From NCBI GenBank assembly GCA_035509915.1, contig DATKIB010000056.1, forward strand, positions 1-61,381: DNA of 61,381 nt, written 5' to 3'. Position numbers and translations under genes: made by a program. The notes under the pieces are model-generated. The model ran no database searches. It worked only from the letters and a program-made list of their open reading frames with translations, and was not told the origin of the DNA. Each line of letters begins with the position of its first letter. The stretch's first letter is position 1. This document shows positions 1 to 8,528 of this stretch, piece by piece. The DNA is from Bog-564 sp035509915. Lineage in GTDB: Bacteria; Actinomycetota; Acidimicrobiia; Acidimicrobiales; UBA8190.

Positions 1-166
1 GGAGCGCCCGCCTGATGAACGGGACCTGTCCCCCGGCGTTGGCCGACGCGGAGCGGTCCGACTTGAGGCGAATCACATCGGCATGCAGCGCCTCCACCCG
101 GCCGACGAGGTCCTCGACGAGCGCGGCAAGGCTCCCCGCCCCACGGTCGCCGACCCCCTCAGACAC
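1..166 (-). CDS. Small protein downstream of virD4, cut by window edge
   Basis: An open frame starts at GTG 164-166, inside the last codons of the virD4-like gene (8-bp overlap), and runs off the left edge without a stop. A GGGAGG Shine-Dalgarno lies about 10 bases upstream. The visible N-terminus starts VSEGVGDRGAGSLAALVEDL and continues with regular leucine/valine spacing, which suggests an amphipathic helix or coiled coil. I recognise no family. The overlap and ribosome site make it a likely real last-visible gene of the conjugation operon. Accessory or relaxosome proteins often sit here, but its function is unknown. Confidence 0.55.
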   Translation of the reverse strand, partial: MSEGVGDRGAGSLAALVEDLVGRVEALHADVIRLKSDRSASANAGGQVPFIRRAL

Positions 167-1937
167 GAGCGCGGCGCCTCCCCGCGGCCACCCCAGCCGA
201 TGCGATCAGCGCGGCGAGGCTCCGGTCGTGGCGCCACGACGCCAGATGGGCGATCCGGGGCCGCAGGTGGGCGGACACGACCACCGCGTGGTTGGGGGCG
301 AGGTTGGCGATGTCGCCGATGGGCAGCACCGGCATGCGACGTGGCGTCCACGAGCTCGAGGTTCCCGAGTCGTTGTGGGTCCGCGTCTCGACCAGCTCGT
401 CGTGCTCACCGGCGAGCGCGCTGATCTCTTCGAGGAAGGCGATGTCCTTCTGGCCGCCCCAGACAAGGGTGATGTTGGCCAGGTCACGCAAGGCCCGTTC
501 TCCTGCCTCGCCCCAGATGGTGCGCGCCGAGGCCACCGACTGGAGGATGACCGCGGTGGTGATCCCGAGGCCGCCCAGCTCGGCGGCGAGCTTGGGCAGG
601 TCGCCCAGCGGGGCGATGTTGGCGCACTCGTCGAGCATGAGGATCAAGGGCGCCTCGAGCCGACGCGTCGGGGACAGAGCCGCTTGGTGACGCGCGGTGT
701 CAACGACGTCTTCGATGAGGGCGGCGACGATCGGCGCGACCGAGTGCTGCGCGCCCGGCGAGCCCATGAGATAGATCGTCCCGTGTTCGTTCAGAAATGC
801 GCCCGGGTCGAAGGTGTCGTGGTCGACCCGGGTGGCCTCGAGGACCATGGGGTCGGCGAAGCAGTCGAAGGCCCGTCGCACCGTGGCCCAGATGGAATCG
901 CGATGCCTGGGTTCGACCTCGGCCGAGGTGGCCAGGTCCTCGTCCCATCCCCGCGCCGCGCCCGAGTGGCGCGACAGGATACGGACCGGCTCACGAGCGG
1001 CCGGACGGCGCGACCAGTCGAGGAGCTGTTCGACGCCCAGGCCCTCCAGGGCGGCCGCGTGCAGGTAGGAGCGGATGACCGACGCCGCCACCTGCTCCCA
1101 GTACGCCCCACCGCCGTCGAGTGCGGGGCCGACCCCGGCGAAGCCGGCGAACCCACGGGCGCGCAAGATGGCCGTCTGGGGTAGCTCACAACCCTTGACC
1201 GGATTCCAGCGCAACTTCTCGGCATCGGGGATGAGGCCCTGAGGGTCGAAGACGTAAACCGGTCCGACCCTGGACCGGACGTCTCCCGTGTCCATGTAGG
1301 TGTCGTGGCGAGTGGCGGTCACCACCGCGGGACCGTTGTGGCGCAGGACCGCCGGGATCACGAACCCCTCGCCCTTGCCGACCCGGGGCACGCCGATCGC
1401 CAGGATGTAGTCCTCGGACTTGGCGAACAAGCGGGCGCCGGTCGCGACATCGATCCCGAGGGCCAGTGGCTCGCGCCGCTCGACTGCGCCCTTGCCGTAG
1501 AGGGCGGCCGTGTGGCGCTCGACCGCCCGGCGACCCAGGCACCGCTCGACCTGCGCGCGACTCGCCCTGGCCGGACCGCCGTGCCGGCTTCCCGACGCTC
1601 CACGGAGGTGGCGGACCACAGCGACGATCGCGACGACCAATCCGACCAGCACGAGTTGGGTGACGACCAACGAGGCCCACAGGGCCACGGGTCCGGGCAG
1701 CGACGGGCGTTCGGCCGGACTCCACGCCAACTCGGGGTCGCCCAGATGATGCAGGAGCCGTCCGAAGACCACCGTTCCCGTCCCGATTGCTCCGAACACC
1801 GGCCGATGTCCACCGAAGACCCAAGAGGCCACCTGGCCCCCCGTCTGGACGGCCAATCCTTCGACCACCACGAACGTCAGCGCCAACAGCAGCACCATGA
1901 ACGGAGCATCCAACGGAGTCCGCTGGTGAGGCTTCAT
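159..1937 (-). CDS. VirD4/TraG-type type IV coupling protein (first copy)
   Basis: This 592-residue protein is the ATPase that brings relaxase-bound DNA to the conjugation channel at the membrane. Two hydrophobic segments lie near residues 12-45 and 85-110. A P-loop follows (GVPRVGKGEG, with the GKG variant seen in VirD4/TraG proteins), and the Walker B region is LILMLDECANI. The C-terminal part has the conserved 'GGQKD' stretch of the coupling-protein fold. Its ATG overlaps the stop of the preceding small gene (ATGA), so it is translated as part of the leftward conjugation operon. It is distinct from the second VirD4-like gene near 17.1 kb, which belongs to another element. Confidence 0.9.
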   Translation of the reverse strand: MKPHQRTPLDAPFMVLLLALTFVVVEGLAVQTGGQVASWVFGGHRPVFGAIGTGTVVFGRLLHHLGDPELAWSPAERPSLPGPVALWASLVVTQLVLVGLVVAIVAVVRHLRGASGSRHGGPARASRAQVERCLGRRAVERHTAALYGKGAVERREPLALGIDVATGARLFAKSEDYILAIGVPRVGKGEGFVIPAVLRHNGPAVVTATRHDTYMDTGDVRSRVGPVYVFDPQGLIPDAEKLRWNPVKGCELPQTAILRARGFAGFAGVGPALDGGGAYWEQVAASVIRSYLHAAALEGLGVEQLLDWSRRPAAREPVRILSRHSGAARGWDEDLATSAEVEPRHRDSIWATVRRAFDCFADPMVLEATRVDHDTFDPGAFLNEHGTIYLMGSPGAQHSVAPIVAALIEDVVDTARHQAALSPTRRLEAPLILMLDECANIAPLGDLPKLAAELGGLGITTAVILQSVASARTIWGEAGERALRDLANITLVWGGQKDIAFLEEISALAGEHDELVETRTHNDSGTSSSWTPRRMPVLPIGDIANLAPNHAVVVSAHLRPRIAHLASWRHDRSLAALIASAGVAAGRRRARV

Positions 1938-2119
1938 CGATCGGGCGGCTCGTCGAAGAGGCTGAGCTGTTCGGGCCCGCCGCGGCGCCCTTGCGTTGCC
2001 TTGGCGACCGAGTCCTGAGGAGAGGTCGGACGTCGGTCCTCTTCAATCTCAACGTTCACGTCGGGACGAAGGGGGACGATCACCGCACCTCGAGAGCTAC
2101 GGGTCCGAGGCGATCCCAT
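1934..2119 (-). CDS. 61-residue protein with canonical sliding-clamp-binding motif
   Basis: The reading frame is coupled on both sides: its ATG overlaps the upstream stop as TGATG, and its stop overlaps the virD4 ATG as ATGA. That argues strongly for a real gene despite 61 residues. The N-terminal half is basic (RTRSSRG), the middle acidic. The C-terminus contains EQLSLFDEPPDR. QLSLF matches the consensus QL(S/D)LF by which bacterial proteins bind the hydrophobic pocket of the DnaN beta clamp. No fold is recognised. I infer a small adaptor linking conjugation or plasmid-strand synthesis to the host clamp, but only the motif is seen. Confidence 0.7.
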   Translation of the reverse strand: MGSPRTRSSRGAVIVPLRPDVNVEIEEDRRPTSPQDSVAKATQGRRGGPEQLSLFDEPPDR

Positions 2120-3066
2120 CAGGTGGCCACCGGATCAGCCGCACCGAGCACCACCTCACCGGCGCCCCAGGCGGCTCCCGCGACCAGGGGGATGGTGTCG
2201 ACGCGGACGTCGGCACCGGTGTAGGGGGCGTCGACCATGGCGCTGTTCCCGATGTAGATGCCGACGTGGTCGGCATAGCTGTCACCAGAGGCGGTGCCGC
2301 TGCCGAAGAACACGAGATCGCCCGGGACGAGGTCACTCAGCCCCACGTGGGGCTCGTCGTGCCATTGGTCGTTGGCCACCCGGGGCACGACGACCCCGGC
2401 CAGTCCGTAGGCCCAGACCAACAGCCCGGAGCAGTCGAACCCGCTCTGGGGCGTCGCGCCGCCGTAGACGTAGGGGGTGCCGATCTGGGACTCCGCGTAG
2501 GAAACGGCGGCCGCCTGGACGCCGCTCGGAACCCCCGCACCCGGCGCGGTATAGCTGGCGGCGGTGGCCAGTACCTGCTCGGCGTAGCCGGCCGACGCGG
2601 CCTGGCATGCCGGTCCGGCGTTGCCGCAGTTGTAGGCCACCAAGGCCAGGGTCGGGTTGTCGACGACCCCGAGCGAGCACAGGTAGCGCGCCGCGGCGTA
2701 GGCGGCGTCGGTCGGGTCGAACGCGCTGGGCGGTACGGCACCACCTGGCGGGGTCGGTTTGGCGTACACGGCGAAGGTCGCCGGCTCGAACTGGAACATG
2801 CCCTGGGCAGCCGCACTCGACACCGCGTTGGCGTCGAAGGACGATTCGGTCTTGGCCACGGCGGCGAGCAGTGTCCACGGCACTCCGCACGGACTCGCTG
2901 CAGCCGCTTGTTGGAACAGGACCAGCAAGTCGGCCGGGATGCTCCCCGTGGCGAGCGGCGAGGGATCGTTGGTGGTGATGGCGGAGGCGCCGCCCACCAG
3001 CGCGCACAGGATGAAGCCACACGCTCCGACAAGGAGCGCCACGACTTTGGCCGCGCTGCGTATCAC
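2119..3066 (-). CDS. VirB1-like cell-wall hydrolase: SLT lytic transglycosylase + NlpC/P60 peptidase
   Basis: It opens local gaps in peptidoglycan for the secretion channel. One N-terminal membrane/signal segment (residues ~5-30) precedes a lysozyme-like SLT domain with AVAKTESSF (catalytic Glu) and a GMFQF stretch. The C-terminal NlpC/P60 domain has catalytic Cys in GFDCSGLL, His in ADHVGIYIG and a third polar residue further on. I chose GTG 3064-3066 because it overlaps the stop of the upstream gene (GTGA); the frame extends further upstream only over that gene. At 315 residues it matches actinobacterial and Firmicute conjugation hydrolases of this two-domain type. Confidence 0.9.
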   Translation of the reverse strand: MIRSAAKVVALLVGACGFILCALVGGASAITTNDPSPLATGSIPADLLVLFQQAAAASPCGVPWTLLAAVAKTESSFDANAVSSAAAQGMFQFEPATFAVYAKPTPPGGAVPPSAFDPTDAAYAAARYLCSLGVVDNPTLALVAYNCGNAGPACQAASAGYAEQVLATAASYTAPGAGVPSGVQAAAVSYAESQIGTPYVYGGATPQSGFDCSGLLVWAYGLAGVVVPRVANDQWHDEPHVGLSDLVPGDLVFFGSGTASGDSYADHVGIYIGNSAMVDAPYTGADVRVDTIPLVAGAAWGAGEVVLGAADPVAT

Positions 3067-3674
3067 GCCCCGACCTCGATGGCGACCACCTGCCAGCCAG
3101 TGGCTCCACGATCGCCAGCCGAATGGCCGGCGGGGGCCGGGTGGAGCGTGATCCTCTCGGCAAGCGGCACGAGTTGTGACGGACCCGAATCCGACGTCAC
3201 GGTCATGGTGCCGGTGACGATCACCGCCACCGTGTCGCCACGTTCTGCGACCGGCTGTCCGGGCGGGTCCAGTACCACCTTCGTGGCGCGATCCTCGGTC
3301 CTCCAGGCGGACGGCCACACCACGTCGTGGCGCACCACCAACTCTGGAGCCAGCGCTGCCTCGGTGCCCACGTCGCCCTCTGGCTCTGTTGGACCGGTCG
3401 TGTCGCACGCGGTGACGAATCGCACCGCCACCTGTTGAGCAGCAGTCCGTTGCGCTGCCACCAACGGCGCCGCCAACTTCTGGACAGGCGCATTGGCGAC
3501 CCGGCTACCCGCCATGGCACTGGGTACCGCTGTCGCCACCGGACGCGACCCCGCGTGGAGGGGGACGAGGGCAGTCACCGCCCCAAACGCGATCAACGCG
3601 ACGCAGATCGTCACACCCACCCGGGACCACGTGAGACGACGACGTGGCATGGCCCTGCTCACGACCCAGCTCAT
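3063..3674 (-). CDS. VirB8/TcpC-like conjugation protein, single membrane anchor
   Basis: This 203-residue protein has a basic N-terminus, one membrane helix (VGVTICVALIAFGAVTAL) and an extracytoplasmic domain. It resembles the NTF2-fold VirB8/TcpC components of Gram-positive conjugation systems: repeated beta strands such as VAVIVTGTMTV, ending in WQVVAIEVG. The start MSWVVSRAM at 3672-3674 overlaps the VirB4 stop as ATGA, which fixes the start. Sequence identity in this family is low, so the assignment rests on topology, size and position between the VirB4 and VirB1 genes. Confidence 0.7.
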   Translation of the reverse strand: MSWVVSRAMPRRRLTWSRVGVTICVALIAFGAVTALVPLHAGSRPVATAVPSAMAGSRVANAPVQKLAAPLVAAQRTAAQQVAVRFVTACDTTGPTEPEGDVGTEAALAPELVVRHDVVWPSAWRTEDRATKVVLDPPGQPVAERGDTVAVIVTGTMTVTSDSGPSQLVPLAERITLHPAPAGHSAGDRGATGWQVVAIEVGA

Positions 3675-4924
3675 GGTCGGCTCCGCATGGCCTGGTTGGA
3701 GTCGCACATGGCGCCGTCGCGTGGCGAGAGGATCGTCTGGACGATGGCGCCGTGCTCGCCGACCCGCCACAGCGCCCGACCTCTCGGGAGCTTGGGCACC
3801 AAGAGCGCTTCTGATTCGGTCCAGTCCATGACGTCACGAGAGGCGCGGGCCTCGCCACCACCGAGGTTGAACGTCACCTTCGTCTCGGCCTCGGTGACGA
3901 ACCCTTGGGCGCGTTTCGACGTGGTCGTTCCGTCGTCGGCTTGGGCGGCGAGGTCCGAGATGCGCTGGACGATGGTGACGAATTGCACGCCGTAGGCGCG
4001 CGAGAGCTTCTGGGTCTCCTCGCCCCACGCCACGAAGCCGGCGTCTCGGATGGCCTTCCAGCACTCGTCGACCACGATGATGCGCTGGCGGTCCTTGGCA
4101 GCGACCGCCTGGGCCAGCCACGCCCCGGCGCAGACCAAGATGGCCGAGAAGGCCGGACTCTGGAGCACGGCGGACAGATCGATGGCGATGCCAGGCCCGG
4201 ACCAGTCGACGGTTGTGTTGGACGCTCCGTCGAACATGCCGGCCAGGTCGCCCTCGACCAGGCGGTGCAGCCCCCGGGCCACTGACTTAGCGTCGGCGGC
4301 CAACTCGTGGGCGGTGGTGCTCAGTTCGGCGGCCATCGCAGCGGTCGGGCCCATCAATAGGTCCATCACGTGGCGCAACGTCGGTGTCGCTCGGCCACCT
4401 CGGCGCTCGAGCTCCATGAGCGCCGCGGTCACCACCGAGCGCTCGTCGCTCGACACCGCCCGCCCGACGGCGGACTCGGCGAGGGCGATCACCACGCCGA
4501 TGCGCCGGCCCCGCACGTCGTCGCTCTCGCCCGGTGAAAGGGCCGGCCCGCCCTCGAGAGGATTGAGACGGACCGGGCCGCCCGGTCGTAGGCCGAGCAC
4601 CGAGAGCCCGTCGCGCCCGGCCAAGTCGAGGTACTCGCCCTTGGGGTCCAAGATGGCCAGCCACTTGCCGGCCATGGACTGGCGGTGCAGGTATGCCTTC
4701 ACGAAGGCGGACTTGCCGTAGCCCTTGTTGCCCGAGACCAACATGCACGGAGAAAGCAGAGTCTCGGTCTCGTAGAGGCAGAACGGGTCGTAACAGAACA
4801 TGCCCTGACCGAGCACCTCTTGGCCGATGACGGGGCCGACCAAGGGCAGCCCGGCCTGGCACTGGAACGGGTAGGCGGAGGCCGAGTGCCGGGTCGTGAC
4901 CGCCATGGGGGCGAGACGCAGCAT
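3671..4924 (-). CDS. VirB4-type conjugation ATPase (motor domain)
   Basis: This 417-residue cytoplasmic ATPase powers the secretion channel. The P-loop is SGNKGYGKSAF, followed by AILDPKGEYLDLA, typical of VirB4/TraC. Walker B is RIIVVDECW, followed by QKLSRAYGVQ and TIVQRISDLAAQ. The start MLRLAPMAV at 4922-4924 overlaps the preceding stop (TGATG). The usual N-terminal half of VirB4 is missing here and appears to be supplied by the SCO6880-type protein encoded immediately upstream, so VirB4 function is split across two coupled genes, as in several actinobacterial elements. Confidence 0.88.
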   Translation of the reverse strand: MLRLAPMAVTTRHSASAYPFQCQAGLPLVGPVIGQEVLGQGMFCYDPFCLYETETLLSPCMLVSGNKGYGKSAFVKAYLHRQSMAGKWLAILDPKGEYLDLAGRDGLSVLGLRPGGPVRLNPLEGGPALSPGESDDVRGRRIGVVIALAESAVGRAVSSDERSVVTAALMELERRGGRATPTLRHVMDLLMGPTAAMAAELSTTAHELAADAKSVARGLHRLVEGDLAGMFDGASNTTVDWSGPGIAIDLSAVLQSPAFSAILVCAGAWLAQAVAAKDRQRIIVVDECWKAIRDAGFVAWGEETQKLSRAYGVQFVTIVQRISDLAAQADDGTTTSKRAQGFVTEAETKVTFNLGGGEARASRDVMDWTESEALLVPKLPRGRALWRVGEHGAIVQTILSPRDGAMCDSNQAMRSRP

Positions 4925-6537
4925 CAGAGCAACCCCTTGGCGAAGCGGAGCCGGCACAGCGGCAACGTCGCCGCCCAGGCCTCATGACCCCGGGCGTGGA
5001 GCTCGCGCAAGTCGAGGTGGCACTCGACTGCCTTGCGCTCGGCCTGGCGCCAGGCGCGCGCTGCGGTCTCGGCGTCGGGACTCGACACCATGACGAGCCC
5101 GGCGATCTTGTGCTGGCGGAACCCTCGGGTGAGCTCCCGCTCGCGGGATCGAGCCTCGTCGACCCGCCGTTCCTCCTCCTCGGTGGTGATGATGCCCTTC
5201 TCGTCGCGTTTGCGCTGCGCCATCCCGCCGGTGGTGCGAGCGTCACGGACCTCGGCGAAGGCCTGCGCCGTCGAGACCGCTTCGAGATGCATCGACACCG
5301 TGCGCACCGAACCTGCCAGCGCGGTCGAGAGCAGCGGGTACATCCACTCCGTGGCCACGTCGATGCGGGGCCACGCCGCGATCTGGCCCACCCGATGGAC
5401 GTAGCCGTCGGTGTGCAAGGTGTCGTAGCCGAGGTGGCGGGCCGCCGGCCCGGCCCCCGACGTCGGGAAGGACGCCTCACCCCAGAGCGCAAGGCGCTCG
5501 AGGGCGGTCGGATCGGCCCACTGGCGCATCACCGCTGCGAGCTCCCGGCGCGAGAGCACCGTTGGTCGCAATCCAATTGAGGTGAGGTGCTCGCACAACT
5601 GAGCCAGCTCGCTCGCCGCCTCGCCCAGCATGTCGGCTTGGTTCCCCGTATCTGTTTCCACCTGGGCGCCGAGGTAGACGTCGTGGTGGATGGCCGCGGT
5701 GCCGATGGCGGCTTGGAGCGACTGGTAATCCGCCCACTCCGACGGTGCGACGTCGCGCATGGCACCGCGGGCCCAGTCCTCTTGGACGGTCGAGGGTTGG
5801 GGGGTGGCGCGCTCGACCCACTGGAGTCGGCGTAGTCCCGAACCCTCTGCGGCCATAGCGCCCAGGACCTCACCCCAGTGAAAAATCTGCGCCGCCTGCT
5901 CATCGGGTCCGGAGAACACGAAGCGGTCGCCTCCCGACACCGAGATCACCGCGGTGAGGAGGTTCCGGCGTCGCGCCCGCTCAAGCAAGAGACCGGCTTC
6001 GGCCCCGTCGAAGTGCAGCGCCGTCCAGCGCAGCCGGCCCAACTCGGGGGGCAACTGCTCGCGGGCCTTCCGGCGCGTCCGGCCACCGCCATGCTCTCGG
6101 CCACTTGGTGTCGTGGATCCGCGGTCTCGCCGACCCGGTTCGACATTCCCCAGTTCGACGGCGGGCGGGGCCCGGTCCAGCGGCACGCGCTCGAGCGTGC
6201 TGGCGGCGGCGGGGTCGATCACCACGCTCAACCACATGGCGGGCATCGCCCAGTCGGTCTTGCCGGCGAGTCGCAGACACCAGTAGCGGGCGAGCGGTCC
6301 GACCACCGTGCGGACACGCGCGCCCCGGTGGCGCCCGAAGGGGATCTTCCCTAGGGCGAACCAAAAGCCCACCAATGCCGAGGCGAACGGCAAGGGCAGC
6401 GGTGCGCCCGCCACGACCATCAAGAATCCGACCAACAGGCCGGCGATCCCCGGAGCGAGCTGGCCCGCGGTACGGCTGACCAGCTCGTAGCGCTTGGTCA
6501 GGACGCCGAAGTTGTAGAGCACCTCGGGTTCAGCCAT
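4924..6537 (-). CDS. SCO6880-type conjugation protein (PrgI-like membrane part + VirB4 N-terminal-like part)
   Basis: This 537-residue protein begins MAEPEVLYNFGVLTKRYEL, followed by two membrane helices (LAPGIAGLLVGFLMVVAG and PLPFASALVGFWFALG), as in PrgI/SCO6880 proteins. The long soluble part has no P-loop and resembles the non-ATPase half of VirB4. The start at 6535-6537 overlaps the VirB6-like stop by 8 bases. It likely anchors the separate VirB4 ATPase at the inner face of the membrane. The central section is rich in charged residues, with a KRDEKGIITTEEEERR stretch likely to be helical. Confidence 0.82.
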   Translation of the reverse strand: MAEPEVLYNFGVLTKRYELVSRTAGQLAPGIAGLLVGFLMVVAGAPLPLPFASALVGFWFALGKIPFGRHRGARVRTVVGPLARYWCLRLAGKTDWAMPAMWLSVVIDPAAASTLERVPLDRAPPAVELGNVEPGRRDRGSTTPSGREHGGGRTRRKAREQLPPELGRLRWTALHFDGAEAGLLLERARRRNLLTAVISVSGGDRFVFSGPDEQAAQIFHWGEVLGAMAAEGSGLRRLQWVERATPQPSTVQEDWARGAMRDVAPSEWADYQSLQAAIGTAAIHHDVYLGAQVETDTGNQADMLGEAASELAQLCEHLTSIGLRPTVLSRRELAAVMRQWADPTALERLALWGEASFPTSGAGPAARHLGYDTLHTDGYVHRVGQIAAWPRIDVATEWMYPLLSTALAGSVRTVSMHLEAVSTAQAFAEVRDARTTGGMAQRKRDEKGIITTEEEERRVDEARSRERELTRGFRQHKIAGLVMVSSPDAETAARAWRQAERKAVECHLDLRELHARGHEAWAATLPLCRLRFAKGLL

Positions 6538-7873
6538 GAGAGAGGCCTCCTCTCGCGCCTCGCACTGCTGATCCGAAGCCCGTTCCGTCCGGCACTGCGG
6601 GGCCTGGCGGCGCCGGACGTGCCGAGGATCCATCGCGTCTCGCGGGGTTGCCGCTTGGCGCCTGCCTGGTCGACGCGTTCCCCGTACCCCCGCCCGAACC
6701 ATGTGATAGCCCGCCGCCCCCGGGGCCAGATCCCGATGGCCCGGTATTGCCAGTCCCCTGACCGCTTTCTCGCTCGCCGCCGGCCACGGCATTGGCGGCA
6801 CCCGTGGCCGCGTCGACGCCGCTCCGAACCGCAGAGGTGGCGGTACCAGCACCGACGGATGCCGCCAGACCGAGGGGTACTGCTGTCCCGGCTTGGCGGA
6901 CGATCGCCTGGGTGCCAGTCGACCCGCCCATCATCTTCGCCGTGCCGGCGATCCGGCTCCCCATGTACGTCATCCGGCCCGGGGCACCGATCTGGGAGGC
7001 CGCGGCGGCCGCGTGCTCGGTTGCGGCGGGAACGTGGCGTAGTGCCATCGGCAGGGCCAACGATCCGAGCACGAGGAACGCCACAGCCAAGAACAGCGTC
7101 GTCATGTCCCCACTGACCGAACCGTTGACCGCCAGCTGGTTCTTGTTCAGATCCGCGGCGGCGAGGACCATCAACATGGTGATCACCAACTGGGAGAGGA
7201 TCGTCGCCACGATCAGGTCCACCAATTTCTTGATCCAGTGCGCAGTCCCGCCCCAGTAGAGGCCACAGAGCGCCAAGGGGATGGCGAGCACCTCGAGGTA
7301 GAGGAGCGCGCCGCGCAGCGCGAGGACGAACCAGATGGCAAGGGCCGCCAATCCGGCCAGCGCCACGATCAGCGCCGCGGCCAGACCGGGCAGACCGCTG
7401 CCACCCGACGCCACCGTTGCCGAGAGGGCGAAGTCCGAGAGGTGGGACAGCCCTTGGCCGAAGCCCTGGTTGCCGCCGATGGCCACGTCGACGAGGAGGC
7501 CGCAGCAGGCGTTCACCAGAGTCAGGACGCCCGCGGTCACCGGGACCGCCACCGCGGTGCCGACCGCCATGAGCACCGGAGCGCCCAGTCCCCGCCTGAG
7601 CACCGACGTCAGGTCGCCTCGGAGCGCCGCCGTGCCGACGCCCACGAAGAGGATCGGGATCGACAGCCAGACTACGACGGCGAGCATGGCCCGCCAGGGA
7701 CCCGCGAACCACGTCGTGAAGTCCGGTGTCGTGGTCGAGGCCATGGCGTGGATCACGCCACCGATCGCCCAGGAGGAGAAGCCCCCGATGCCCTCCGAGA
7801 TCGAATGGCCGAACCAGCTGACGACGTCTTTGCCCAGACCCTCGACCGGGCTGAAGATGGAGAACCCGATCAT
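6530..7873 (-). CDS. VirB6/TrbL-like polytopic conjugation channel protein
   Basis: This 447-residue protein has about six hydrophobic helices between residues 55 and 270, for example MLAVVVWLSIPILFVGVG, LALRGALLYLEVLAIPLAL and LFLAVAFLVLGSLALPMAL. A long hydrophilic Gly/Ser/Pro-rich tail follows (residues ~340-447). That is the layout of VirB6/TrbL proteins in Gram-positive conjugation systems. It lies 3 bases after the pilin-like gene and overlaps the next gene by 8 bases, so the whole set is a single operon. The tail has many low-complexity GGG and SGS stretches and is probably disordered. Confidence 0.82.
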   Translation of the reverse strand: MIGFSIFSPVEGLGKDVVSWFGHSISEGIGGFSSWAIGGVIHAMASTTTPDFTTWFAGPWRAMLAVVVWLSIPILFVGVGTAALRGDLTSVLRRGLGAPVLMAVGTAVAVPVTAGVLTLVNACCGLLVDVAIGGNQGFGQGLSHLSDFALSATVASGGSGLPGLAAALIVALAGLAALAIWFVLALRGALLYLEVLAIPLALCGLYWGGTAHWIKKLVDLIVATILSQLVITMLMVLAAADLNKNQLAVNGSVSGDMTTLFLAVAFLVLGSLALPMALRHVPAATEHAAAAASQIGAPGRMTYMGSRIAGTAKMMGGSTGTQAIVRQAGTAVPLGLAASVGAGTATSAVRSGVDAATGAANAVAGGERESGQGTGNTGPSGSGPGGGGLSHGSGGGTGNASTRQAPSGNPARRDGSSARPAPPGPAVPDGTGFGSAVRGARGGLSHG

Positions 7874-7876
7874 CGC

Positions 7877-8212
7877 TCAGCTCACGCTCGAGCCGAAATT
7901 GAAGGCCCACGTGATGAGGTAGACGGCCGCGCCAATGATGATCGCCCCGGCCAACGCGGCGAGGATCTTGTGCTGGGAGACCGACGTGCGGTTGATCGAA
8001 CCGTTCTGGATCCCCCACCACAGGCTGGCCCCGCCGACGATCAGTCCGAGCAGGCAGGCGTAGATGGCCCACTGCTCGATGCCACCGAGGAACGACGACA
8101 CCTGGGACGAGCCCGGCAGTGAGCTGTTGGGCGAGATGTTCAAGCCGGCTCCTCCGGCAAGGGCAGAGAAGCTCGTGCCAATCAGTTGAGGGATCACGGG
8201 ACCTCCAGGCAT
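7877..8212 (-). CDS. VirB2-like/DUF6112-type small membrane protein, first gene of the transfer operon
   Basis: This protein of up to 111 residues has two membrane helices (WAIYACLLGLIVGGASLWW and ILAALAGAIIIGAAVYLI), the pattern of VirB2-like conjugative pilins and the actinobacterial DUF6112 family. The start is uncertain. ATG at 8210-8212 gives the longest product. A strong TGGAGGT ribosome site at 8201-8207 lies just before an in-frame GTG at 8195-8197, which would remove five residues. It is the first gene of the leftward operon and faces the repeat-rich region 8238-8478. Confidence 0.72.
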   Translation of the reverse strand: MPGGPVIPQLIGTSFSALAGGAGLNISPNSSLPGSSQVSSFLGGIEQWAIYACLLGLIVGGASLWWGIQNGSINRTSVSQHKILAALAGAIIIGAAVYLITWAFNFGSSVS

Positions 8213-8237
8213 CCGAACCGGAACCGAGCGTCCCGGA

Positions 8238-8478
8238 CATCACCCATGGTCCGAACCGACGTCACCCCCAGCGTTACCCCGGCACAAGTCCTCCCCGGCC
8301 AGGGCGGGTGACTGAAACTCGCGCGTCACCCTCGGTCCACTGACGGGGTGTCTCAAGCGGGCGCCTCGTCACCCTCACAGATCGGAAGTCGCAAGTCCGC
8401 AAAGCGTCACCGATTGGCGCCGGCCTCCTAGAGGGAGCCCCAGCATTCCAGGGCCGATTCAGGATCTCTTCGTCACGC
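8238..8478. promoter_or_regulatory. Array of GGTGACG sites upstream of the conjugation operon
   Basis: The stretch 8213-8528 has no convincing gene. It contains repeated copies of GTCACC (GGTGAC on the minus strand): 8261-8267, 8325-8331, 8368-8374, 8406-8412 and 8472-8478. There is a related CATCACCC at 8238-8245 and one inverted copy GGGTGAC at 8306-8312. The inverted copy and 8325-8331 form a 7-bp dyad with a 12-base spacer. Two CGGTTCGGA direct repeats sit nearest the operon on the minus strand. This layout fits binding sites for an operon regulator or an origin-of-transfer-type region; which one cannot be told from sequence alone. Confidence 0.5.
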
Positions 8479-8528
8479 TCGCGACGAGCAGCTGGCGGTC
8501 CACTCCGCTCATCTCCACCTAAGGCGAG

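Noticed and set aside
15..1184. Long open frame on the plus strand over the virD4 gene
   Set aside because: It is antisense to a well-supported coupling protein, has Arg/Gly-rich composition and no domain; typical shadow frame of GC-rich DNA.
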